Shown: positions 32,661-44,520, counted from the first letter of the stretch. The stretch is DNA of 64,000 nucleotides from Proteromonas lacertae (GCA_002245135.1 NGBS01000595.1:1-64000); one strand, 5' to 3'. A program made the numbers and translations. The notes: generated from the letters alone by a model not told the origin.

Positions 32661-32790
32661 ATTCATTTTCATTATGTTATTCTTTTTAAAAAAAGATAAA
32701 ACACTAATAAACAATTATTTAAAATTAAACTACTATTCAACTAATCTACAAAAAATAACATTATGATTAAAATAAAAATAACACTCTCTA

Positions 32791-34146
32791 TTATTCTTCT
32801 TCCTCAATTGTACCAGGAATTGTTATCTCTTTTCCTCTCTTACTAATGCAAGTAGATGCACTTTGTTCCTTTTTAATCACTTTCTTATTATAATATGCAT
32901 TTACACTTTCATCACTTTTTTCATGTCTACCTAATGGTGAAAGTGGTGATCTTTGAGGTGAAGGTCTCTTTTTATTATAATTTATTTCTTCTACATTATT
33001 ATCACCATTATTATTTGTATTTGTATTTCCATTTCCATTATATGAAGAAGAGGATGATGATGATATTATTACTCTAGCACGAGTAGCAGGTATATAATAA
33101 TTTGAACTATTACTTTCACTACCATCCTTATTACTACTTAATCCACTTATATCACCAAATGAATAAGGCTCGAACTTCATCGAGCTATAAGTACTTCCTA
33201 TCCTTCTTAAAGCTACGATTCGTGGATCTTTTAATTCTTTGTATGGTATCGGATGGTATCTTACTTTAAAATAACTTAATATATCGTTCATATAATCATT
33301 TATGTTATTCATTTGTACTTCATAGTCATGTTTGTAAGGATTTGTTCCACCGAATATTTCGCGGTATAATTTACGACAGAATGGTTCCGTTGGACTTTCT
33401 CCACAATGAGTATCTCGATATTTCCAAATTTCAACCATTTCTAATTTTCGTCTTTTGATTGCTTTCCATCTGTCGTATCCGAGTGTACATTCACATAATC
33501 TCTTTTGAAGAGATACTAGTGATCTGAAAAAGGAGATATCGGTTGTTATAAAATGCATCATACTTGAAAATGAATAATAACCGTTTGAATTTGGAGTTAA
33601 CATCGTTAGTTTTTTCTCTTCGTATTTTTTAGCATCTTTTAGCCTGCCTATACAGCTAATCAAAGTATCTACATCTTCAATGTGTATATGGTTTAAATCA
33701 CGCATATCTAATATACAGAGCATTATATCTATTGTAATATATATAAATAGAACTACAATACATTTTATTATAAAATCTGAAGAGCAAACACAAAAAATGA
33801 GTAACAATTGGATGAAATCATTGAAATTGACACATTCATAGAAGGGAAAAATATGTTTTGATAAATGATTCTTTTGTATATTAGCCCATCGCATAAAAAT
33901 GTCTTTTTCAATGATTTTATTATTTTGTCTAGGAATAAAAAATATAATGCCATACATGTGTATTATATGTGTAAATAAATCTTCTAATTCTAGAGCTTCT
34001 GATCTATCCACTAAGAAGAATAAATACTTTAGTATACAGAAGCATAATTCAGCCAGTTTAAGTGAAATTTCATCTAAAAAATAAACATTAAGCTGATTAT
34101 CAGACATAACTACAAAAATGAATTTCAAACCAAGCTTTTTAATCAA
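32791..34146 (-). CDS. EF-hand-like protein with low-complexity C-terminus
   Basis: About 440-451 aa. YECVNFNDFIQLLLIFC followed by CILDMRDLNHIHIEDVDTLI resembles an EF-hand pair in which D-x-R-D-x-N-x-I-x-x-x-D replaces a canonical loop. A 33-nt intron at 33729-33761 (GTATTG...AATAG) would remove an odd hydrophobic insert and keep the frame. It is inferred, as the ORF is open either way. The C-terminal 130 residues are Ser/Asn-rich and then basic, ending in an acidic tail. Calcium binding is doubtful given the degenerate loop. Confidence 0.5.
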   Translation of the reverse strand: MIKKLGLKFIFVVMSDNQLNVYFLDEISLKLAELCFCILKYLFFLVDRSEALELEDLFTHIIHMYGIIFFIPRQNNKIIEKDIFMRWANIQKNHLSKHIFPFYECVNFNDFIQLLLIFCVCSSDFIIKCIVVLFIYITIDIMLCILDMRDLNHIHIEDVDTLISCIGRLKDAKKYEEKKLTMLTPNSNGYYSFSSMMHFITTDISFFRSLVSLQKRLCECTLGYDRWKAIKRRKLEMVEIWKYRDTHCGESPTEPFCRKLYREIFGGTNPYKHDYEVQMNNINDYMNDILSYFKVRYHPIPYKELKDPRIVALRRIGSTYSSMKFEPYSFGDISGLSSNKDGSESNSSNYYIPATRARVIISSSSSSSYNGNGNTNTNNNGDNNVEEINYNKKRPSPQRSPLSPLGRHEKSDESVNAYYNKKVIKKEQSASTCISKRGKEITIPGTIEEEE

Positions 34147-34313
34147 TTAATCGTTACGTTTCAAAAGAATGAAGAATACCGTATTAGTACTTCATTCTAC
34201 TGATAATTCAATAACATTTATCGTGTGAACATGACTTACAAAAAGCAAAAAGTGTAATAGAAATATGAATATCATGTTTAAAAATAAGTGACATAATTTA
34301 ATTTATAACATCT

Positions 34314-36031
34314 TTAATCTTGCTTCTTCTCTTCTGACTTGGTATTTTTAATTTCTTCTAACTTATTTCTGAACTTCCTTGTTATGGAGACTTGATCTTC
34401 TAAGTATTCTATATAACAATCCATCACTTCAGTAGAAGTATCATTATTAATTGTAATAGAAGGAGGTAGCAAATTAGCTGTAATTGAATTACCTTGTTGA
34501 TTTGTTTGAAATTGATTAGCTCCAGAGAATGACATTTGTGATAAAAATGGAAAAAATGGAAAAGGGGGAGGCACAGGTGGAACTGGAGTGTTAATTTGAG
34601 AAGATCGAGTTGTTGTTGTATTACTATTATTGGATATATTGTTGTTGTTGGTATTGGTAGTTAAACTAGGTTGAGGTGCAGGAGAAGCAGTAGGGAATGT
34701 CACTGGAGGTGGCTGTTGTTGTTGTTGATTATTATTATTATTATTATTTGGTGTTAAAGTTGGTGTTGGTGTATTTAAAGTGTTAGTAGTATTAGCAGTT
34801 GTTGTTGTTGATGTAGTTGATGATGATGTAATAGGAGGAGGTGATGGAGTTACATTATTATTATTATGAAGTTGTTGTACTGGTTGTTGAACAGGAGGTT
34901 GTTGTTGTTGCTGCTGCTGTTGTTGTTGTTGTTGTTGTTGTTGTTGTACTGGTTGTTGTTGTTGTTGAGGTGGTGGATTATTCAATATTTCACTTCTACA
35001 CATTGGACATATTTGTTGTTGTGATAACCAATCTTGCAAACATCTGAAATGGAATATATGACCACATGGTAACTTCTTACCACTTCTCATATCTTCTCGA
35101 CATATCACACATCTACCATCCGAATGTTGGTTTATCTCTTCAATAGTTGCATCTGGGAAACGGTTATTCAATTCACTTAGAGCTCTTCTGTACTGATAGT
35201 AATTAATGATTCTGTTGTATAATCCTCGACCAGTCATTATTAATTCTCTTAAAATATAGAAAGGTAATGTAAATCCTGATTTTGTATATAGTAACCAATA
35301 GAATGCTGCAAAAAGTGCTAATGTTATAATATCATTGAAAAATTCTACTATAAATACAAATGTTTGTTTATTTGGCCAATTTCCATCCAATTGATGATCT
35401 CTTATAAATATCACATATTTACATAAGGTAAGAAAGACATTACTGGATAAAATTGCGAATTCAAAACCAACATAGGAAGTTATGTTGAGTTGAAATCCTT
35501 CTGTCATTGCTGGATATATTACTGCATATAATACACAGTTATCTATGAAACTAAGTGATACAATTACAAATAAAAAACGAAGATGTTGGAATAAACTAAC
35601 TGCAGGTTGTTGTTCCATTGACTCTAATCTGGATTCACATATCCAATGGAATGATTGCGCTAATAAGAGTAAAACAAACATGAAATATGTTTTACCACTT
35701 CCTCTTTCTGGAAACATAGTCATAGCTATTGCTGTCTCTATTACTGAGTATCTAAAAATAAATAAATAAATAATGTATGTAAATACTGCATATTTGTTAC
35801 CCAATCTTCATATTCTAGATCTGTCAGTTTTCCAAAGAGTATTTTTTTCAATGATATAGCGAACATCCATACAGAACAAAAGGCAAAGTTACATAACACC
35901 ATTAAAGAAAAACCTGAATTTGTGAGGTGCATAACAGTTGTATAGAACTGTTGATTAATACCATATGAATATAATATCGTTCCAATTGTTACAATCAGTG
36001 TTAAAGCTGTGTAAGAGTAGATAGAAATCAT
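34314..36031 (-). CDS. HRD1: HRD1/synoviolin-type ER membrane RING E3 ubiquitin ligase
   Basis: Exons 36031-35787 and 35751-34314 join to 560 aa across a 35-nt intron. The N-terminal region follows HRD1: QQFYTTVMHLTNSGFSLMVL, QSFHWICESRLESMEQQP, GFEFAILSSNVFLTLCKYV, with multiple membrane spans. An H2-type RING (CVICREDM...LPCGHIFHFRC...CPMC) lies at about 295-335. The rest is a long Gln/Pro/Asn/Thr-rich cytosolic tail. It ubiquitinates misfolded ER proteins in ERAD, which matches the demand of a secretory-glycosylation-rich cell. The start follows the family N-terminus (MISIYSYTALTLI). Confidence 0.93.
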
Positions 36032-36114
36032 TTTATAAAAAAGAAAAATATTCAAGCTTTTAAGTTTGATTATTCATTTTTTAAAAATCATTTTTTAGCA
36101 GTTGGTCAATCAAT
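36032..36114. promoter_or_regulatory. 83-bp divergent spacer between HRD1 and PSF1
   Basis: The two start codons face away from each other with only 83 bp between them. Both core promoters and 5' leaders must fit here or overlap the neighbouring gene. The spacer has T- and A-tracts but no motif I can name. Confidence 0.5.
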
Positions 36115-36848
36115 ATGACATTCATACCTTGTCAGTATGCTTTAGATCTAGTCAAAGAAATAAAAAGAACAAACACAATTCCTCTATTTTCAGTATTTAC
36201 ATTCAATTTGATAGAAACATAGGATGAAAATATAAGGCATGTATCGGAAGAAATATTGGCATTGGTACAAGCTAATGAAGAAATTTTAAAGTATGTATAC
36301 AATTTTGAATAGTGTTTTTTGTAGTGCTCCATCCTTTAATGAAAATGATTCAACCCATGTTGCTACAATCAGCGTAAATCATGAAATAATAGAAAGAAAT
36401 AAAAGATGTGCTTTAGCTTACTTGTATTATTATAAATTATATATCACTATATATTATATAATGTTTAGAAATACACGTAAAGATAGAATAGCGAATATTA
36501 GATGGGAAATTGGAAGTATTAGCATTCCTTCTCAAATAGCTACTAATTTAAATACTGATGAAAAAATATTCTTCAATGAATATTGTGATAATTTAAGCGA
36601 ATATATGTCTAAAGTTGGATTGGATATATCTGCAGTATAATTAATAATGTTTTTATATGAATTTATCTTCTTAGAATCGACAACCTCCAAAGAATGTATA
36701 TACGAGTGTGAGAGTGTTAGAAGAGTGTGGTACTATAATGACAGATACTGGAAGTATATATCTTGAAAAGAATACTTGTCATAATCTTAAGAGATCTGAT
36801 GTTGAACATTTAATTCGGCAAGGATATCTTCAAGAGTTAGATAGTTAA
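36115..36848 (+). CDS. PSF1: GINS complex subunit PSF1, five exons
   Basis: Exons 36115-36192, 36223-36290, 36325-36423, 36469-36634 and 36675-36848 join to 194 aa, close to the 196 aa of the human protein. Introns are 30, 34, 45 and 40 nt. NKRCALAYLNTRKDRIANIR (spanning a splice) matches 'RRC..AYL..R...ir.lRWE'. The C-terminal domain PPKNVYTSVRVLEECG, YLEKNTCHNLKRSDVEHLIR with QGYLQEL matches PSF1 'PPKSLYveVR...LIRQGvLe'. It is part of the CMG replicative helicase. The exact intron set is fixed by frame and homology. Confidence 0.93.
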
Positions 36849-36929
36849 TTAATATTGTTCTTTGTTTGTGAGATTTTCTATTTTATATATGAAAATATAA
36901 AGGTTGTTGATTAGCTAATTATAATTATA

Positions 36930-37448
36930 AAAATAACTGAGCTGAATAGATTATACTTTTCTCTTTACGTTAAAACATATAAACACTGGACTAAATGGGA
37001 AGTAGAATATAAAGATGATGATTGTATTATTCTTCATATACCCATCAATATCTAAGAGAAGATACAAAAGTGTTTGAAAGACCATGATTGGACAGTGAAT
37101 GATTTTATGATGAAATGGTTATTGCAAAAGAATTACTTCCCTTATGAATATGTAGAGCATGTGGATAAATTATACAATAAAAAAGAGTTCTTACCAAGAG
37201 AATCATTAAAGTCTAAATTGAAACAGGAAGAAGAAATTCCGCAATATATCTATAACTCTTGTCAAGCACTATGGAAGTTATTGGAGATGAATGATCAAAT
37301 AAAATATAACTTGTTCTATCTTACAATGGATGTATTAACTCTAACAAGTGTGTTTGATCATTTCAGAAATGTAATATTCAATCATTTCATATTGGATCCA
37401 TGTTGGCATATTACTTGTTCAAGGTTTAACATGGTATATATTTCTTAG
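36930..37448 (+). pseudogene. Polinton-type protein-primed DNA polymerase B fragment
   Basis: Reads KNYFPYEYVEHVDKLYNKKE, LPRESLKSKL, YNSCQALWKLLEMNDQ, FYLTMDVLTLTSVFDHFRN and LDPCWHITC. These correspond to the conserved block of Polinton/Maverick PolB between the exonuclease and polymerase palm (K..fPYeYm...YL..DVLLLaDVFE.FR...Y.LDPahy). Flanking sequence carries stops, and no other Polinton gene adjoins it. It is an isolated degraded remnant. Confidence 0.75.
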
Positions 37449-37689
37449 AAGGTGTAATATCAAGATTGAGTTATTAACTAATCAAGACAAGTATAATTTC
37501 ATCCGTAAATAATATTAGTTATCTTAGAGATATTTTTCAATCAATAAATATATTTATCACAGATTATATAAAATATAATTTCGTTAATCCTTGCAAGAGA
37601 AAATATACTGATATCACACTTTTAAATAAAACATAAATAGTAAATGATATACTTATTGAAGAAACAACCATAGAAAAGATTAGCACAGA

Positions 37690-38786
37690 AAATTAAATAT
37701 CTAGTTCCTTCTTAACGTAATTCATCAAAAAAAGAGAAGAAAATCTAAATACCCAGAATTAGTAAATCATCTATATAATTGGTTTATAACTGCATATAAT
37801 ATGTACCTAATAACTCATATTCCTATAAACTCATCAATACTATTAATTAAAACACTTAAATTAGTAGCAGACTACATTCCTATTCCAAAACTCAGTGAAC
37901 ACTTAATTCAAAATTTTATGGATAGAAAGAGACTGTTTTCAACCTCTAAACAATGTGAAGTTTCATCTGCACCACATACAAATATTACTGATTTATGGGA
38001 AAAATTGAATAAATATTGTTGTTCCCCGTTGAGTACAACTCCCCGTTGAGCGATTAGAGACTTTAGAAACAAATTAACTGCAAATTCTTACTTATTTTGA
38101 TGAATAATTGTTACTTTTATACTTACTTTGTCATATAACCGATGTCTGCAAGATACTTTTTTGATAATTTTAGTATTGTATATATGAAACGCATTTATAT
38201 TTATTTTTCGTTTTAGTTTTTCATTCACTACTACAGACTAAAATACATTAACTGAGACGATTAGAATTATTGAACGATAATATATTACTGTCTAAAAAGA
38301 AATGTAAAAAGTTGGCTTGAGTGAGGCTTGTATATATTTTCATTTTTTGGTTTTTAAGAGTCTTCAAATTACAATCTAAGTATTCTAATCATCTCAGTTA
38401 ATGTATTTTAGTCTGTAGTAGTGAATGAAAAACTAAAACGAAAAATAAATATAAATGCGTTTCATATATACAATACTAAAATTATCAAAAAAGTATCTTG
38501 CAGACATCGGTTATATGACAAAGTAAGTATAAAAGTAACAATTATTCATCAAAATAAGTAAGAATTTGCAGATAATTTGTTTCTAAAGTCTCTAATCGCT
38601 CAACGGGGAGTTGTACTCAACGGGGAACAACAAATATCCTATTGAATGTGTATCTAATATGGACGAAACTGGACTATTTTACATAGTTTTGCCTAATACA
38701 TATGTTGTTCCAGAATTAAATAGACAAAATAGACTTGTTGTCGTCCAGGAAGTAATTTCGGCCAGGAAGAAAAATCTATAAGGTAC
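37690..38786 (+). pseudogene. pogo/Tigger-like transposase, split by a foldback insertion
   Basis: Upstream of 38018 the sequence reads YPELVNHLYNWF and LIQNFMDRKRLF (HTH/CENP-B-like part). Right after the foldback, at 38632, it resumes with CVSNMDETGLFYIVLP, the first catalytic Asp motif of pogo/Tigger DDE transposases (NMDETGLFy..lP). The foldback therefore landed within this transposase. Its 3' part is cut off again by the next foldback at 38789. Further catalytic residues are missing. Confidence 0.75.
38018..38631. mobile_element. Complete foldback element, family F2
   Basis: 614 bp with ends GTTGTTCCCCGTTGAG and inverse, and the central motif GGCTTGAGTGAGGCTTG at 38314-38330. Flanks are AAATATT and AAATATC (7 bp, one mismatch). 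Very similar to the copies at 27591 and 52587. Confidence 0.85.
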
Positions 38787-38788
38787 TT

Positions 38789-40019
38789 GTTGTGCGCCGT
38801 TGAGCCGCTCTCATCATGTAATTACTTTTAAAACAAACTAATATCATTTTTATTTTAGTTATAAAGAGTTATTTACAAATATATAGTTAGTTTGTCATAT
38901 GACCTACATCTGCGATATACTTATTTATTAACTTCATTATTCTCAATATTAAACTAATTATTTTATATTTTCTATTTTAATGTATCAGTCACTGCTATAG
39001 TCTAAAATTCATTATTTGATATGAATAGAATTCACTATTTTTAATGTTAAGCTAGCGAAAAAAGAAAAAAGAAAAAATAAGTTCAAGCCTCGCTCAAGCC
39101 AGCTTTTTAATTTCTTTTTCAAATAAGTTGTTATTAAAATTATTGTAATTTATTCATATCAGATAATGTATTTTAGACTGTAGCAGTGACTGATACATTA
39201 AAATAGAAAATATAAAATAATTAGTTTAATATTGAGAATAATGAAGTTAATAAATAAGTATATCGCAGATGTAGGTCATGTCGCGCGCGATAAAGAAATT
39301 TGCGCGGTAAAGGAAGTAATAAGTTTCCATTAAAGTGAATATGTTAATACTTATTTGGAAGGCCGAGTAAATATAAATATAACATTATTTTGTCTAATAA
39401 ATTACATATGTTGAAATTGTCATCAAGTTTTCAATAAGATTTATATCATCTATTATTAATCTTTGTAATTATTTTATTGGTTAAATCGCTAGAATATATT
39501 AATATATATGTCTTATTAACATATTGATATATATATAGTACCCTTTAAAAAAATATTAAAGAAAAAAGAAAATATGCTCAAGCCTTCTTCAAGCCAATAT
39601 TTTATTTTTTATTTCAAACCATCGTAACATCGATTTTGTTTAATCTTTTCATCAAAGAATTGTTTATTTCAATTTCTTTCAGTGATATATGCAATAAAAA
39701 TAATGTTAAATGATAGAAATAATTAAGATGGATATGAAGTGAATATTTATGAATAATTGAACATAACTATTGTATATGACTGTTATAAGACAAAATGATT
39801 ATATATTCATGCATAGCGTAATGACATTAACAATTATATTATATTAGATCTAAATATAAACAATTACTTCCTTTATCGCTCAAATTTCTTTATCGCGCAC
39901 GACAGGTCATATGACAAACTAACTATATATTTGTAAATAACTCTTTATAACTAAGATAAAAATGATATTAGTTTGTTTTAAAAGTAATTGTATTATGAGA
40001 GCGCTCAACGGCACACAAC
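38789..40019. mobile_element. Foldback element, family F3, interrupted by a nested element
   Basis: The left arm starts GTTGTGCGCCGTTGAG at 38789 and the right arm ends GGCACACAAC at 40019. The flanking repeat is GGTACTT versus AGTACTT. The centre carries CAAGCCTCGCTCAAGCC (39084-39100). Another element (39280-39903) interrupts the right arm inside the shared subterminal motif. Removing it restores a palindrome of about 600 bp. Confidence 0.85.
39280..39903. mobile_element. Nested foldback element, GTCGCGCGCGAT family
   Basis: 624 bp with inverted ends GTCGCGCGCGATAAAGAAAT and GTCGTGCGCGATAAAGAAAT. It is inserted in the F3 element with a perfect 7-bp target duplication AGGTCAT on both sides. 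The centre contains CAAGCCTTCTTCAAGCC (39579-39595), the same central motif as the other foldbacks despite unrelated ends. Confidence 0.85.
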
Positions 40020-41289
40020 AGTACTTACAATTAATTAATATGATATTATTATTACATAAAGAGAGTTATTTACAAATATATATAAAGAATGACAATTTGA
40101 AAATAAACCAGTATCAAATCCATGGTTTTACTTCGTGGCGAATTTGATGAAAATCATTCGCCATTTAATGCTAAGAAGGATAAATCCAATGAAATTTGGT
40201 ATAGTAACTACGGGAAGTTTGGGTTTAGACGCGTGTTCAAAATTTGAACTCGCCTAATCTAGTTAGAGTTTGACTCTAATATTTTATATTACTTGACTAT
40301 AATTGCTTAATTAAGAGATTCTGAGAAGATGGTAGGGATAGCACAACTTTTTTTTGGTCTAATTTCACGATCTTTTAATGATTTGAGCATTTTTAATCCC
40401 AACCTATTGTACATAATAACTGTACACAGGATCTCCAGTTTTCTTATTAAATATCTTACTATTAGATGAGAATGCTCAAAATATAATGTGTGATAACACA
40501 AGCTCAGCTTGAATATTTTTTTATATTTTATAAAATTTGAGCACCTGCCTCCTATAGGAAGCTAGGGCTTATTTTTGTTAATTAATTAATAAATACTATT
40601 ATTTTTTAAACTGTTTGACTTATTTACTATCTGAATAACTATCTTAAGCTCTATTTCAATCGTTTATCCAATAAAAACAATTTAACTAAGTCATTAAGAC
40701 ATATTTATTTATAACTAACTAATAATTGAACATTTTTCTTAAAATACAAATCATTCAACTAAATTTTGGCAATCTTGTATCTATTCGAGGAAGTCAACAT
40801 ATTTTACATTTCCATAGCTTCTATTATTGTTAAATTATCACCTTCTTGAACATAATTTACTTACATTTATTAAACTACTAGCCATTGGATAAGTTAAGAA
40901 TTTAGAATCATCTACTTCTCGTTTTATAATCATGAATTTTGATAATTTGCTTTCTAAAGCATTTCTTATACCTACAAAGAAGTTATCTCTATTGAATTGT
41001 AATTGATATACTTCTACTAATCTTTTCATATATTATAAAGCTACTTCTTTTATATTCAATTTACCTCTCACGATTTAGCTTTGAATATCTAGCTTTTACA
41101 ACCATTCTTTGAAATTTCTCAGGTGTAAGAAGACCTTTATCATTTGTAATTGTGATCTTATTAAAAAATTAAATATTTCGTTTTCTTTCATTATCTCTTT
41201 ATTAAATTCATTCAAACTCAATCGTTTTAAACTCATTCCAATAATAATCATCACTAGTAAATTTATCTAAACGTTAATTCTACCTATTG

Positions 41290-41975
41290 TTAATCTTGAA
41301 CTAGTTATTGTAGATAAATTGTAACTGAACCAGGAACATCAATAGGTCAATAGAAAAAACTAGCATCAACTATCAATAACTGAGCATATAAATAAGCAAA
41401 TTTAAATATTCACAATTATTCTTCTTTTGATGAATGCTTTGTTGGGAATGTTTAAACTAACAAACATAATTCATAGGTAATTGAACATTTCCAAATGCAG
41501 AAGCAACTGGGATATACTTTAAATACTTACAATTTGAACAACGAATTGCGACTTTGATGGCTTTTGGTCTTTAAAGAGATGCACTGATTATAAGTCCTGA
41601 TATACTGACTAGCTTGTTCACATGATTTGCCTATTATATATGTACATTTAACTCATTTTCTACTACCCTTTGAGCTGCAATTTCAAACTATTGATAAGTA
41701 ATAATAATTGTTTAATGTACTTGTGGTAAATAACAATTTGTCTCTCTTTGTAATACATCAAGTAAAACATTGTTGAATATTCCTAGATGAACTAAATTAA
41801 TTTCTACAAAATATTCACCTCTGTTGAAATTTTCCAATAATGATTTTCTAATGATAAGAATAATCAATATATTTATATATACCTGTAGATATAAATATTG
41901 TTTTCACTATAATCTCTTTAAAACTCTTGAAACTTTGTTTGAGCTTGTAAAGGTTCTAAAGCAGACGATTCACCA
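41290..41975 (-). pseudogene. Captured MCM5 fragment
   Basis: Read on the minus strand, interrupted by several TAA/TAG: ALEPLQAQTKFQEF, YFVEINLVHLGIFNNVLLDV then LVSISGLIISASL and PKAIKVAIRCSNCKY, and later IDVPGSVTIYLQ. This order matches the N-terminal domain of replication helicase subunit MCM5 (q.fkeFLr.yr, W-iEV.l..L..f...L, LVk.sGiiI.aS..raKat.i.i.Cr.C, GE.PRH...). Only the N-terminal third is present. Confidence 0.7.
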
Positions 41976-42136
41976 TTAAAAATCTTTCATAAAGATAACA
42001 AGCCTTCAAACTTTTTACCACTTTGTTTATTAATATTTCTTGAATTTAAAATTCTGGAAAGAAAATAACGGGATGTACGGGTTCTAGCCCTGTAGTAGTT
42101 CCAAATATTTTTGAATCTGAGGTAGAAATAAAAACA

Positions 42137-42705
42137 GTGAAGTTAAATATACATGAAAAAGCTTTTAAAAACCAAAATGGTGGAAGTCAACAGAATTCAT
42201 CTCGAAACCAACCATTGTCATCTAATAATATAATAAAACCTTCAGTTAGACCAATTGGTCAATCTGTTGTAGGTGGTAGGCATACACATCAATCAATAGG
42301 ATCAGTTGGTATGTCTTATTGTTCTGAAGAGTGTGATAATCCTGAAGTTTATGATTGGCTTACAAACGAATCACCTCGAAATTCCACAACCTCTCATGAA
42401 AGAGAAGCTCGAAAAAATGTCAAAAAGCATAGTACAATACTTGTGATATAAGTGAAAATATTCATGCAAAATTAAAACGTCATGTAACAATCGATAAGCC
42501 TATGGAGCAAACTAATTTATTAAAGTTACAAGTAGATCAAAGTGGTAATGGACATATCAATCAATATAAAATAATAAAGAAATTAGTTGAATTATGTGAA
42601 GATCCATCAAAGAATCAATATGCAATAAAAATATTAAACAAATCAATTAAAACAGGTAGTATAAGTCCATTGAGTGATATTTGGGCAATGGGAATTTCAC
42701 TATAA
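42137..42705 (+). pseudogene. Captured CaMKK-like protein kinase fragment
   Basis: The upstream part is Ser/Asn-rich and ends HVTIDKPMEQTNLLKLQVDQ. Then comes NGHINQYKIIKKL, the kinase-domain start of CaMKK/LKB1-kinase-type enzymes, and NQYAIKILNKS (VAIK lysine). The glycine loop between them is missing. The sequence then jumps to SPLSDIWAMGISL, the subdomain IX DxWa-G motif. The intervening catalytic segments are absent. It is a rearranged gene piece within the Mutator-like element. Confidence 0.6.
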
Positions 42706-42884
42706 TATAGGAATGTGTGCTTGTTAAAGTAATAATTGAGACTTGTTTATTGAACAGAAAAGAAATTATAGTGATTTAAAAAGGTTTTTTGAAGAGATGA
42801 TTTAACAAAGTAAAAGTTATACAAAGTAAAAGAATTAGCTTTTGAATATATGAAAGGATTAATAGAAGTTAATTAATTACAATT

Positions 42885-43125
42885 AATATCAAAATTTCAG
42901 TTAATAATACTCAAGTATTTAGTACATACAGTGATTAACAACTCGATGTGTTAATTCAAGTGTTTGAAGGTGAAGAATCTATGACAATATATAATAACTA
43001 ATAATGCTTTGAATGTAAGTGTTGTAAAAGAGAGTATTGGTAAAGCTAATAAGATCACAATTACAAATGATAAAGGTCTTCTTACACCTGAGAAATTTTA
43101 AAGAATGGTTGTAAAAGAAGTAGCT
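42885..43125 (+). pseudogene. Captured HSP70 fragment
   Basis: NNTQVFSTYSD, then LDVLIQVFEGEESMT, then after a gap LNVSVVKESIGKANKITITN and DKGLLTPEKF. These match the HSP70 substrate-binding domain (qiFsTysDnQpgVliqVfEGER.mt ... lNVsA.dkstGk.nkItItNDKGrLs..ei). Stops fall at Gln/Asn-type positions and a central piece is deleted. The final part extends into the right inverted arm, so that part also appears inverted in the left arm. Confidence 0.75.
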
Positions 43126-43989
43126 TTATAATATATGAAAAGATTAGTAGAAGTATATCAATTACAATTCAATAGAGATAACTTCTTTGTAGGTATAAGA
43201 AATGCTTTAGAAAGCAAATTATCAAAATTCATGATTATAAAACGAGAAGTAGATGATTCTAAATTCTTAACTTATCCAATGGCTAGTAGTTTAATAAATG
43301 TAAGTAAATTATGTTCAAGAAGGTGATAATTTAACAATAATAGAAGCTATGGAAATGTAAAATATGTTGACTTCCTCGAATAGATACAAGATTGCCAAAA
43401 TTTAGTTGAATGATTTGTATTTTAAGAAAAATGTTCAATTATTAGTTAGTTATAAATAAATATGTCTTAATGACTTAGTTAAATTGTTTTTATGGGATAA
43501 ACGATTGAAATAGAGCTTAAGATAGTTATTCAGATAGTAAATAAGTCAAACAGTTTAAAAAATAATAGTATTTATTAATTAATTAACAAAAATAAGCCCT
43601 AGCTTCCTATAGGAGGCAGGTGCTCAAATTTTATAAAATATAAAAAAATATTCAAGCTGAGCTTGTGTTATCACACATTATATTTTGAGCATTCTCATCT
43701 AATAGTAAGATATTTAATAAGAAAACTGGAGATCCTGTGTACAGTTATTATGTACAATAGGTTGGGATTAAAAATGCTCAAATCATTAAAAGATCGTGAA
43801 ATTAGACCAAAAAAAAGTTGTGCTATCCCTACCATCTTCTCAGAATCTCTTAATTAAGCAATTATAGTCAAGTAATATAAAATATTAGAGTCAAACTCTA
43901 ACTAGATTAGGCGAGTTCAAATTTTGAACACGCGTCTAAACCCAAACTTCCCAGTAACTGCGCATTATATGATCTATAAAAATTAACAA

Positions 43990-44260
43990 TATGATTTAAA
44001 AGAATGTCCACTTTATCTACAATAACATCTAAATATGTGTGATTTAATTGCTTAAACTAATGTATTTTTAAAAATAGAATTATAATTGTTTTCAATATGT
44101 TGGAATAAAGTTCAAAAAAATATATATCGCAGATGTAGCTTATATGACAAAGTAAGATTATATTTGCATATAACTCGCCATCAAACCACATGCTATCATT
44201 TTAGAATTGAAAAAAGTCTTCTTAACGCTCAACGGCGCATTTAGCTCAAAGGCGCACAAC
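43990..44260. mobile_element. Foldback element right-arm fragment (family F4)
   Basis: Nearly identical to 15240-15513 and ending in GGCGCACAAC at 44260. It contains the subterminal motif CGCAGATGTAGCTTATATGACAAA in shifted context. The left arm and centre are missing here. Confidence 0.7.
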
Positions 44261-44520
44261 AATAATAAACGAAAACCCTCTTAAAACCCCATCTTCAATC
44301 TATTGAGCATGTGCTTAATTTACAACTTTTCCTATTTTGTTTATTCATTAAAAATACATATATGTGGAATATAACACAAATCAGATTTTGATGTTCTGGC
44401 TGTATACATTGATTTATTTTTCATTTATATTGTAAATAAAACATCAACAACATAATAAATGTGTGAAGCATAAAATTACAACAGAAAACTTCAAAAATAT
44501 TACATAATTCATTAAATGTT

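Larger units (their letters stand above)
40212..43952. mobile_element. Mutator-like (Pack-MULE type) element with 0.9-kb inverted repeats
   Basis: Inverted arms 40212-41163 and 43047-43952 begin GGGAAGTTTGGGTTTAGACG. Flanks AGTAACTAC and AGTAACTGC form a 9-bp target duplication with one mismatch. Long arms plus 9-bp duplication are Mutator-like traits. No transposase is seen. The interior consists of degraded fragments of host genes (MCM5, CaMKK-like kinase, HSP70), so this is a gene-capturing non-autonomous element. Open frames inside the arms are mirror copies, not genes. Confidence 0.85.

Noticed and set aside
34841-35047. Val/Tyr-rich ORF opposite the HRD1 tail
   Set aside because: It is the antisense of the CAA-repeat (poly-Gln) region. 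Repeated CAA gives open GTT/TTG frames on the other strand.
40307-43857. Identical ORFs 40307-40501/43663-43857 and 40838-41029/43135-43326 as duplicated genes
   Set aside because: They lie wholly in the inverted arms of the Mutator-like element; duplication is a by-product of the palindrome. Part derives from captured HSP70-like sequence.
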